This document shows, piece by piece, positions 1-5,730 of a stretch of 5,808 nt of DNA (position 1 is its first letter; every line of letters begins with the position of its first letter). A model generated the notes under the pieces. It saw nothing but the letters and a program-made list of their open reading frames with translations. It was not told where the DNA came from and did not search any database. The DNA is from Streptosporangiaceae bacterium (lineage in GTDB: Bacteria; Actinomycetota; Actinomycetes; Streptosporangiales; Streptosporangiaceae): positions 1 to 5,808 of the forward strand of contig JASHYW010000721.1 in the NCBI GenBank assembly GCA_030042885.1, read 5' to 3'. The translations under genes were made by a program, and so were the position numbers.

Positions 1-250
1 CCCTGCCGGGAGACCAGCAAGATGCGCAGCGCCCGCCGGTCGCCGTCGGCCCGGGGCACCGGCAGCCGGGCGGTGTCCAGGCGCAGCGCGGCCAGCACCG
101 CCAGGTGCGCATCGATCGGATCGGACTTGCCCTTGCCGCGGCGCTGCCTGCGATTGGGCTGCTGCACTCGATCATCGGCAGCCCGGCGGCGGCCAGCGCC
201 CGCGCCAGCCCGATCCCGTAGCTGCGGCTGCCCTCGATGCAGCCGCCGTC
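1..250 (-). pseudogene. IS110-family transposase, partial and frameshifted
   Basis: Read on the minus strand, this encodes the N-terminal, DEDD (RuvC-like) part of an IS110-family transposase, which moves the element through an RNA-guided recombination chemistry. From the high-coordinate end one frame gives IEGSRSYGIGLARALAAAGL followed by PMIEC, the typical IS110 'EG-SYG' block. A second frame then gives QPNRRQRRGKGKSDPIDAHL and continues through DTARLPVPRADGDRRALRIL to the window edge; the GKGKSDPIDA motif is highly characteristic. The two frames join at about 161-166. Adding one base there would restore GAG TGC GAG CAG CCC (ECEQP), the usual family reading, so a single-base deletion is inferred. 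The expected N-terminus before IEG, including the first catalytic Asp, is not recognisable upstream, so the 5' end also looks deleted or decayed. The rest of the gene lies beyond position 1. The family call is strong; loss of function is inferred. Confidence 0.86.
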
Positions 251-680
251 GCCGGGACTTGTGGGATTTCTGTGGGGCTCGGGCGTGTTGCCACGCGGAC
301 GGTCAGGCCCGCCATGGTTCGCAGCTTGGGCGCGATCCACCTCGGCACTGCCTTGCATTTCCGCGCGGATCGCGCGCCGGGTAGCCGCGATGGATGTGGC
401 ATGCTCGGACGGGAGAGTCCGAAGAGTGGTGGTCGCAAGGTCAAGGCGGGCAGGCGGGGGCAGGGTCGGGTCCGGGGGAATGCGGCGCGGACGTCCGTGG
501 GGGCCGCGGCACGGCCGGGCGCTGCCTGGCGGTCACCGTTGTCGGCCCGCAGCAAGTTCGCCGACGCGCTACTCGAACGGCGGGTATTCGCGGTGCCGCT
601 GCCCATCGAGCGGGTCGCGGCGAGGTGCCCGGTCCGCAGCACCCGCGGCCACCCGGTCAGCCGGGCGGCATGATGGTGCT
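251..680. other. Stretch with no convincing gene
   Basis: About 430 bases upstream of the IS110 remnant. Several frames are open on both strands, as expected at this GC content, but none gives a recognisable protein, a good ribosome-binding site or a consistent preference for G/C at third positions. On the minus strand one frame without a start codon stays open from about 525 down into the IS110 IEGSRSYG block, but its translation is proline/arginine-rich and matches nothing I know. The stretch may be the decayed 5' part of the IS110 element plus flanking DNA. No clear inverted repeats or promoter motifs were seen. Confidence 0.5.
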
Positions 681-733
681 GTGCGTCCCTGGAAACGACG
701 GCTGTCCGATGACGAGCGTTCCTGCTGTCCGAG

Positions 734-1168
734 TTGCTCCTCCGGCACCCCGAGCTGGTCGCCGAGGCGGAGGAGATCATCTCCACGCTGCTGGTCGTGG
801 AAGACGATCAGGAACTAGCCGACGAGATCACGGCCAAGCTGCGGGCGCTACGCGCGAGCGAGCCGGTGTCGGTCGATACCGGGAGGGGACGGGTCCTGGA
901 TGTCCTCCAGCCGTACATCGATGACCTCACCCGGCGAAAGGAACGCGGCGCCCGGCGTGCGGCCGCCGATATCGCGATCGCCGTGTTGTCCGGGCTGTAC
1001 GAATGTCGCGAGGACATCGACGAGGACTTGCTGCTTGCCCGGATGGGCCTGCCCGGCGCCGCAGACGATCTTGCGCGCATCGTGTACGCGAAGGTGAAGT
1101 CAGTGCACCTGTCGTTGCCGGCGCTGGCGGACGAGTGCCCCGAGTGGGAGTGGTATGAGGAGAGCTGA
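734..1168 (+). CDS. Hypothetical protein, small alpha-helical, N-terminus uncertain
   Basis: An unrecognised protein of about 144 residues. It looks mostly helical and acidic: an early helical region (LLRHPELVAEAEEI), a middle segment with VLDVLQPYIDDL and a run of basic residues (TRRKERGARRAAADI), the hydrophobic block AIAVLSGLYECRE, and a C-terminus ending ECPEWEWYEES. No membrane segment or signal peptide is visible, so it is probably cytoplasmic. Third positions are strongly G/C and the composition is protein-like, which supports a real gene. The start is doubtful: TTG at 734 has no Shine-Dalgarno sequence, and a protein-like reading continues upstream in the same frame (AFLLSE) to a stop at 710-712. 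A better N-terminus, KRRLSDDER, is present in a different frame at 693-719 with a GTG at 681, as if one base had been lost near 717-722. The gene may therefore be a recent pseudogene. I cannot name its family. Confidence 0.62.
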   Translation: MLLRHPELVAEAEEIISTLLVVEDDQELADEITAKLRALRASEPVSVDTGRGRVLDVLQPYIDDLTRRKERGARRAAADIAIAVLSGLYECREDIDEDLLLARMGLPGAADDLARIVYAKVKSVHLSLPALADECPEWEWYEES

Positions 1169-1456
1169 AACCCGTACTGTTTGAGCCAGTGCCGCGGCCC
1201 GGGCGGTGCAATCGGCATGTTCCGGGCATGACGATTACCCGTGACATGGCTCCGATGACCGGAGCCGAGGTCCACCGGCGGATCACCCGGGCCGTCGGGA
1301 CACGACTGACCGGCCCGCTCGAGACCCCCGTCCTGCAGTGGACCGACCAGACCTGCGGGAGGAACTGAAGGAGATCCTGTTCGGCGTGGCCTTCTGGCTC
1401 TGGTCGGCGCGGGAACCGAGTGCGTTGCTTGGTTAGCGGGCGGTGCGGGCGACCAA

Positions 1457-1491
1457 GCGCAATCCGCGGAAGCGCGGCTCGCGGATTACGC
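1457..1491. repeat. Inverted repeat upstream of the dioxygenase gene
   Basis: The arms are GCGCAATCCGCG (1457-1468) and CGCGGATTACGC (1480-1491), separated by 11 bases. Eleven of the 12 positions pair; the mismatch is 1460/1488. It lies about 60 bp before the ATG at 1552. It could be an operator for a dimeric regulator, an RNA hairpin in the dioxygenase leader, or a terminator for leftward or upstream transcription. There is no T-run after it, which argues against a simple intrinsic terminator. The repeat itself is plain in the sequence; the role is inference. Confidence 0.6.
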
Positions 1492-1538
1492 CGGTTCATT
1501 ACAGTCGCGCTAGAAGATAAGACGGCTTCCGGGGAGAC

Positions 1539-1545
1539 GGGAGGA
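1539..1545 (+). promoter_or_regulatory. Ribosome-binding site for the dioxygenase gene
   Basis: GGGAGGA lies 6 bases before the ATG at 1552. This decides the start: the frame is open upstream to a GTG at 1420, but the added 44 residues are arginine-rich and unlike the family, would span the inverted repeat, and have no comparable binding site. Confidence 0.75.
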
Positions 1546-1551
1546 CGGGCC

Positions 1552-3924
1552 ATGGCGACGGCGGCGCGTGACCGGCTGGCCAGGACGCTGCGCGGCGACG
1601 GGCAGGCCGCGTTCAGCGTCGAGCTGACGTCGAGGATGGACGACCTGAACCTGGAGGTGGAGGGGTTCGGGCATGTCAGGTTCCCGGTGACCCCCGCCAG
1701 AGCCCGCAAGCTGCTCGGCCTCGGCCGGCCCGCCCGGTTCGGCCGTGGCGAGGAGACGCTGACTGACCTGGACGTCCGCGACACGTGGGAGATCCCGAAA
1801 CACCTCGTCCGCGCCGAGTGGAACGACGCCAGGCTCAAGGTCATGCTCGCGACGGTAAAGGAAGAGCTAGGGCTGCCGGACGCTGCCGAGCTGACCGCCG
1901 ATCTTCACTCGCTGCTGGTCTACGAGCAGAACCAGCACTTCCTCGCCCACCAGGACTCCGAGAAAGACGACTCGATGGTCGGCACTCTGGTGGTCACCCT
2001 GCCGTCCAGCTACACCGGCGGCGAGCTGATGGTGGGGCACAACGAGGAGTGGAAGGCCTACCGGGGATCGAAGACGGCGTTGTCGCTGGTCGCCTTCTAT
2101 GCCGACTGTCGGCACGAGGTCCTCAAGGTGACGTCGGGCTACCGGATCACGCTTACGTACAACCTGCTCGTGCACGGCGACACCAGCCGCCCGGAGGGTG
2201 AGGACGGAACCGTCGCCGAACTGGCGGACCTCCTCCACGAGCACTTCAGCACGCCAGTGCCCCGCTATTACGGTGGACCTGCGGCCGGCCCACCGAAACG
2301 GCTCGTCTACCTCCTCGACCACGAGTACACGCCGCGAGCGCTGAAGTGGTCCCGGCTGAAGGGCGCCGACGCCCGCCGCGTGTCCTTGCTGCGCGAAGCG
2401 GCGAACCGGGCGGACTGCGAGGCCATCCTCGCGCTGGCCGACATCAAGACGACGCACAGCGCCCTCAAGGACGACTACGACGACTACCGGTATAGGCGGC
2501 GCTGGGACGATGACTACGACGAAGACGAGCACGACGATGACGACGGCAGCGGCAACGACAGCCAATACGACATCCAGGAGCTGATCGACTCCGAGGTAGC
2601 CCTCACCCACTGGACCGGGCCGGACGGTGCCCGGCTGGAGGAGACCTCGCTGCAAGCAGACGGCACCGAGGTGTGCGCGTCCACCCCGACGGGCGACCTC
2701 GAGCCTTATTCCTCGGAGTACGAGGGCTACATGGGCAACTGGGGCAACACCCTGGACCGCTGGTACCACCGGGCGGCGATCGTCGTGTGGCCCCGCGAGC
2801 AGGCCTTCGCGAACCGCGCCGAGACCTCCCCGGCCTGGGCTCTCGATGAGCTCGCCGCGATGGTGTCCGCGGGCGACGTGCCGGGCGCCCGGGGCGCGGC
2901 GGCGACGCTCGCGCCGTTCTGGGACGGGGCGTTGCGCGCCCGGACGCCGGAGGACACGGGCAGGGTCTCCGGGCTGTTCGGCAAGGCGCTGCGGGCGGCG
3001 GACGTCGTGGCGGACCCGGAAACCGCGGCGATGCTGCTGCGCCCGTTCCGCATCGAGAACCTGACCGGCAAGCGCGTGAACTCGTTCGGCAAGATCGCCG
3101 ACGAGTACGGTCAGCGGTGGACCGCGGAACTGCTGCGGACGTGGTTCGGCGGGGACCAGCCAGCGTGGGCATACGGAGCGGGACACGAACGGCCGCAGTG
3201 GGTGGCGGACCGGCTGCCGGATCTGTGTGCGGGGCTGCAAGCCAGGGGTAGTGCCGGCTCGGCGGCCGCGCGGCGGCTCCTCGACCTGGCCTGGGAGTGG
3301 CTCGGCAAGGAGATCGGCACCGGGTTCGCGTTGTCATCGCCCAGCTACCGCGACAGGGAACTCGGCAGCCTGGGTAAACCGCTCGCCTCGGTGCTGACGG
3401 CCGCTGCCGCGATCGGGGCAGCAGGCACACGAGATGCTGTGTCAGGGCATATCCGGGAACAGGCGGACGCGGTGACCGCGCTGGAGATGTCCGCGCTGCG
3501 CGCCGGGGCGGAGCTGCCCCGGGACGGCGCACGCGGCGAAGCCGGCTTCGGCGACCTGGCCGCCGACTGCGCCGCACGGCTGCGCGCCCGGCTGGCCCGC
3601 CCCCAGCGACCCTCCGGCGACTGGTCTATCGGACTGCCCGCGGGCGGCTGCACCTGCGACCTGTGCGACACGCTGCGGGTGTTCCTGGAAGGCAAGAGCC
3701 GACGCACATTCGAGTGGCCGCTCGCCCAGCAGGGCAGGCGGCACGTGCACTCCCGGATCGACGCCGCCGAGCTGCCCGTCACCCACCAGACCAGGCGTCA
3801 AGGCCGCCCCTACACGCTCGTCCTGACCAAGACCGACGCGCTGTTCGCCCGCGAGCAGGAGGCGCGGATCAGGGACGAAACCGATCTGGAGTGGCTCGCG
3901 ACACAGTGGGATCCCGGTGCTTGA
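1552..3924 (+). CDS. Large 2OG-Fe(II) oxygenase, prolyl 4-hydroxylase-like, with long C-terminal extension
   Basis: A 790-residue protein, probably a cytoplasmic hydroxylase that uses 2-oxoglutarate, O2 and Fe(II); the substrate is unknown. The catalytic double-stranded beta-helix spans about residues 30-210. It shows YEQNQHFLAHQDSEK with the iron ligands H133 and D135, then TLVVTLPSSYTGGEL, then FYADCRHEVLKVTSGYRITL with the third iron ligand H188 and the 2-oxoglutarate-binding R198, so the active site looks complete. Residues 307-340 form a very acidic Asp/Tyr-rich linker. A second conserved-looking block follows (EYEGYMGNWGNTLDRWYHRA, about 389-408), similar to a motif I associate with large fungal and bacterial members of this family. 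About 250 helical residues come next, then CTCDLC (C700, C702, C705) and HVH (H731, H733), a possible metal site. There is no signal peptide or membrane segment. Ordinary P4H-like domains are about 200 residues, so the extension is more than twice the enzyme part. The gene appears intact and stands alone. The fold call is firm; the role is not known. Confidence 0.93.
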   Translation: MATAARDRLARTLRGDGQAAFSVELTSRMDDLNLEVEGFGHVRFPVTPARARKLLGLGRPARFGRGEETLTDLDVRDTWEIPKHLVRAEWNDARLKVMLATVKEELGLPDAAELTADLHSLLVYEQNQHFLAHQDSEKDDSMVGTLVVTLPSSYTGGELMVGHNEEWKAYRGSKTALSLVAFYADCRHEVLKVTSGYRITLTYNLLVHGDTSRPEGEDGTVAELADLLHEHFSTPVPRYYGGPAAGPPKRLVYLLDHEYTPRALKWSRLKGADARRVSLLREAANRADCEAILALADIKTTHSALKDDYDDYRYRRRWDDDYDEDEHDDDDGSGNDSQYDIQELIDSEVALTHWTGPDGARLEETSLQADGTEVCASTPTGDLEPYSSEYEGYMGNWGNTLDRWYHRAAIVVWPREQAFANRAETSPAWALDELAAMVSAGDVPGARGAAATLAPFWDGALRARTPEDTGRVSGLFGKALRAADVVADPETAAMLLRPFRIENLTGKRVNSFGKIADEYGQRWTAELLRTWFGGDQPAWAYGAGHERPQWVADRLPDLCAGLQARGSAGSAAARRLLDLAWEWLGKEIGTGFALSSPSYRDRELGSLGKPLASVLTAAAAIGAAGTRDAVSGHIREQADAVTALEMSALRAGAELPRDGARGEAGFGDLAADCAARLRARLARPQRPSGDWSIGLPAGGCTCDLCDTLRVFLEGKSRRTFEWPLAQQGRRHVHSRIDAAELPVTHQTRRQGRPYTLVLTKTDALFAREQEARIRDETDLEWLATQWDPGA

Positions 3925-3934
3925 CCGGTGTAAT

Positions 3935-3951
3935 CCCCGAACGGCCCGGGG
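3935..3951. terminator. Possible weak terminator hairpin after the dioxygenase gene
   Basis: CCCCG and CGGGG arms (5 bp) flank a 7-base loop, starting 11 bases after the stop codon. There is no T-run, and short GC stems arise easily by chance in this DNA, so this is only a candidate based on position. Confidence 0.3.
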
Positions 3952-4039
3952 TGACTCATCGCTCGCCATGGTTGCATCCCGCGGCTGGCTCGATCGGCGT
4001 GCCCGCTAGCGCTGGTTGAGAGATCGCAGGCGGAACGTC

Positions 4040-4474
4040 ATGACGCAGCGTGGACGGGAAGAGCTCCGGCCTTACCTTCGCGACGAGCGGCCGCCGGACG
4101 ACCGCATCATCGTTGTCCGCGGCGGACCGGACACCCTTGCAAAGCTCGCGGTGCATGCCCGCCGGACGCATGACGCTTATGTTCTGGACGGTGAACCGCT
4201 GTGGTGGATCTCCGTGTATTGCGCGCTGGACGACGTGGGACCCGCATCGCTCGATGGCCTCCTGCGGCGCTTCGCCTCATATCGAGTCGTTCACCTGCCG
4301 CGAACGGGCCAGCTCCGACGCGCCGGGTTCCCGTTGCTGCCGTCGTTCGGGCGCCCGCACTACACGATCAGGCTCGACGACGGCGATCAGGCCGGGCTGA
4401 CCCGCCTCCTTGAGAGCCTCGGCCCTGCGGAGGCCAATAAGTATCATCGAAGAGAACAGCCGGGAAGGAGGTAA
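4040..4474 (+). CDS. Hypothetical protein, first gene of a two-gene cassette
   Basis: A 144-residue soluble protein, slightly basic, with no signal peptide or membrane helix. The start chosen is the ATG at 4040, preceded by AGGCGGA at 4028-4034; a TTG at 4016 in frame would add eight mostly basic residues and is less likely. Visible blocks are IIVVRGGPDTLAKLAVHARR (residues 23-42), GEPLWWISVYCALDD (51-65), YRVVHLP (81-87) and LLPSFGRPHYTIRL (99-112). These look like strands and turns of a compact alpha/beta domain. I have an impression of similar unnamed actinobacterial proteins but cannot name a family. An Arg-Gly-Gly near the start and a later Ser-Val-Tyr recall the order of motifs in ADP-ribosyltransferase-like toxins, but no catalytic Glu can be assigned, so that is speculation. 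Its stop codon overlaps the ribosome-binding site of the next gene, so the two are translated together. Confidence 0.85.
   Translation: MTQRGREELRPYLRDERPPDDRIIVVRGGPDTLAKLAVHARRTHDAYVLDGEPLWWISVYCALDDVGPASLDGLLRRFASYRVVHLPRTGQLRRAGFPLLPSFGRPHYTIRLDDGDQAGLTRLLESLGPAEANKYHRREQPGRR
4465..4472 (+). promoter_or_regulatory. Ribosome-binding site embedded in the end of the preceding gene
   Basis: AAGGAGGT is a near-perfect Shine-Dalgarno sequence, 4 bases before the GTG at 4477. It sits inside the last codons and overlaps the TAA (4472-4474) of the upstream gene. This fixes the GTG start and indicates translational coupling, with the second protein likely made at a higher rate than the first, whose binding site is weaker. 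Confidence 0.85.
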
Positions 4475-4476
4475 CG

Positions 4477-4737
4477 GTGGTCCGCGTCGACATCACCTGC
4501 GACCTGATGGACGAGGACGAGACCGGTCACGTGTGGGCCTTCCTGCGTGACGCGCGTGACCAGGCGCTCATCGAGCCCGGTGCCATCGTCGTCGCCGGTG
4601 ACGAGGATGCGCCAGCCGTCGCCGAGGTCGTCGACATCGTCGACAAGCCGGCCGGCCGGGTAGTCCACCTTCACATCTTGCCGGGCCTGCTGGAGGACTA
4701 CCAGGCAGTCATCCAGCGAGCGGTCATACCCGCTTGA
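4477..4737 (+). CDS. Hypothetical acidic protein, second gene of the cassette
   Basis: An 86-residue, strongly acidic protein (about 17 Asp/Glu against 6 Lys/Arg). The first part reads VDITCDLMDEDETGHVWAFL, followed by ALIEPGAIVVAGDEDAPAVA and VVDIVDKPAGRVVHLHILPG, and it ends with a helix (LLEDYQAVIQRAV). The alternation of short hydrophobic strands in residues 31-70, with turns at PGA, AGDEDAP and KPAG, suggests a small beta-barrel, perhaps SH3- or OB-like; this is judged by eye. It starts at a GTG with an excellent ribosome-binding site and lies two bases after the stop of the upstream gene, so the two almost certainly form an operon and the products may bind each other. A basic first protein and an acidic, better-translated second protein is an arrangement seen in some toxin-antitoxin pairs, but no known toxin or antitoxin family is recognised. 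No function can be assigned. Confidence 0.86.
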   Translation: MVRVDITCDLMDEDETGHVWAFLRDARDQALIEPGAIVVAGDEDAPAVAEVVDIVDKPAGRVVHLHILPGLLEDYQAVIQRAVIPA

Positions 4738-4801
4738 CCGCGCTCCCGGTACAAGCCGCTGGGCCTTACCTCAGCGCGTTGATCACTAACTGGACGCCGA
4801 T

Positions 4802-5311
4802 GTGGAACCCGTCGCAGCGACGGCACGGCCGATCGGCGCCGGGCACGAAATGCTCACCGGGGCCGCCCGCGCAGTCTGCGACGCGGCCCAGGGCGTCGTC
4901 GGGGCATGGACGCAGCCCATGGATCCGGCGGAGCACACCCGTGCTCTCAGCCAGCTGTACTCGGTCCTCCGTGACCTCGGCATCGCCACCAGGGGTCTCG
5001 CCCGCTTCCAGACGGCCGGACACCCGGCCGATCCCTCGTCCGCGGACTTCCCTCGGCTGATCGCGGCGAGCGGGGAGCAGCTCCTCCGAGCGTGCCAGAG
5101 CCTGGATGGCGTACTGGCCGCCGAGGGCTTCGGCCCTGTTCCCGATCCTGACGAACCCGGCGCGGTGCTGTGCCAGGCGGCGCGCGACGCGATCACCGCG
5201 TGGCGGGAGCCAACTGGCACGAGCGCCGAACGTGGCACCGCCGTCGAGCAGCTCATCACGGCGATCGGCTACCTCGCCGTCGCCGCGCCCGGCCGGTGCT
5301 GGTCCCGCTGA
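4802..5311 (+). pseudogene. Helical protein of unknown function, 3' end truncated and fused to integrase DNA
   Basis: A 169-residue frame beginning at GTG 4802 with only a weak ribosome-binding site. It is almost wholly helical and alanine-rich, with no membrane segment. It contains two related segments. Residues 24-68 have C26, AA at 28-29, AW at 35-36, then a QL and GLA. Residues 122-164 repeat the pattern (VLCQAARDAITAW, EP, AVEQLITAIGYLAVAAPG). The alignment needs a single one-residue gap. The second copy stops matching at G164, just where the DNA (about 5290-5300) becomes integrase sequence in another frame; the last residues, RCWSR, are integrase DNA read out of frame. The original gene therefore probably continued further and has lost its 3' end. 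It may still make a truncated protein. The family is not recognised. Confidence 0.7.
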
Positions 5312-5682
5312 TCAACGGCGCGGGCCGGAACCTGCGCTGGTTCATCGAGGACGTGTGGGGCCAGTTCGACGCCGATCACGCCCGGCCCGGCGCCCCGCTG
5401 TTCCCCTCGGAGCGTAAGTGCCGGGACGGCTCGTGCGCGCGGGCGACCGCGGACGTGTTTCGCCGGCCGCTGGCCGAGGCCGCCGGCCGCCATCTGCGGG
5501 CCTGGGCGGGCAAGCTGACCCCGCATGTGCCGCGGCATTTCTGTGCCTCCCAGCTGTACCGGGCCGGGATGAGCCTGTTCGCGATCCAGGAGCTCCTCGG
5601 CCATTCCTGGACCGGCACCACGGCCCGGTACATCAACCCTTGGGAATTGCATCAGATGGGCGCGTTTGCGCTGGTCGCCTGA
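5290..5682 (+). pseudogene. Tyrosine recombinase (phage-type integrase), C-terminal fragment
   Basis: About 130 codons of the catalytic domain of a tyrosine site-specific recombinase, of the kind found on actinobacterial integrative elements. It begins at VPLINGAGRNLRWFIEDVWG, passes APLFPSERK, and reaches TPHVPRHFCASQLYRAGM with the H-x-x-R box (His codon 5524, Arg codon 5533). It then shows IQELLGHSW (His codon 5602) and TTARYI with the nucleophilic Tyr (codon 5629). The first catalytic Arg and the whole N-terminal DNA-binding half are missing, and there is no plausible start codon, so this fragment cannot recombine DNA alone. The Pro inside the HxxR box, where I would expect Leu in this group, may be another sign of decay. 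The tail after the Tyr is only 16 residues and does not look like the usual family ending. The 5' break coincides with the truncation of the preceding gene, implying one rearrangement. Confidence 0.88.
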
Positions 5683-5714
5683 TGGGCGGTGGTCCGCAAT
5701 AGCCGCGGGCCGCT

Positions 5715-5730
5715 GGCGGCGGGTGCCGCC
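5715..5730. terminator. Possible hairpin downstream of the integrase fragment
   Basis: GGCGGC and GCCGCC arms enclose a GGGT loop, about 30 bases after the integrase stop. The stem is short and no T-run follows, so this is a weak terminator candidate. The rest of 5683-5808 shows no gene. Near the right edge are a short GCCTT...AAGGC inverted repeat (5775-5790) and a GGAGG that could be a ribosome-binding site for a gene outside the window. Confidence 0.25.

Larger units (their letters stand above)
1169..1551. other. 383-base gap with a possible decayed mini-ORF
   Basis: This separates the small hypothetical gene from the dioxygenase. An ATG at 1228 opens a 46-codon frame ending at 1368 (starts MTITRDMAPMTGAEVHRRIT). 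In another frame, 1338-1436 reads DLREELKEILFGVAFWLWSA and stops at a TAG; it looks like a helix with a hydrophobic face. Joining the two with an indel near 1340-1350 would make one protein of roughly 70 residues, so this may be a frameshifted small gene, but neither part is recognised. The stretch also holds the inverted repeat at 1457-1491 and should contain the promoter of the dioxygenase gene. No clear -35/-10 boxes could be picked out. Confidence 0.4.

Noticed and set aside
272..673. Plus-strand open frame in the gene-poor region
   Set aside because: No ribosome-binding site, no recognised motif, mixed third-position composition; only the last 40 codons look weakly coding.
172..786. Minus-strand open frame of about 204 codons over the gene-poor region
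   Set aside because: It runs out of frame through the IS110 IEGSRSYG block, and its composition (Arg, Ala, Ser, Pro) is that of a chance GC-rich frame.
1420..1551. Upstream extension of the oxygenase frame to GTG 1420
   Set aside because: The added residues are arginine-rich and unlike the family, span the palindrome, and the ATG at 1552 has a good ribosome-binding site.
927..1844. Long minus-strand open frame across the gap and the oxygenase start
   Set aside because: It overlaps the oxygenase and hypothetical genes, and its Arg/Ser/Pro-rich translation lacks any recognisable motif.
1867..3240. Long open frame on the minus strand inside the oxygenase gene
   Set aside because: It is the antisense of a clearly recognised enzyme in GC-rich DNA; its translation is Val/Arg-rich with no motif.
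4734..5060. TTG-started frame overlapping the stop of the acidic gene
   Set aside because: The TTGA overlap could suggest coupling, but the translation becomes Arg/Pro/Ser-rich and conflicts with the better helical frame from 4802.
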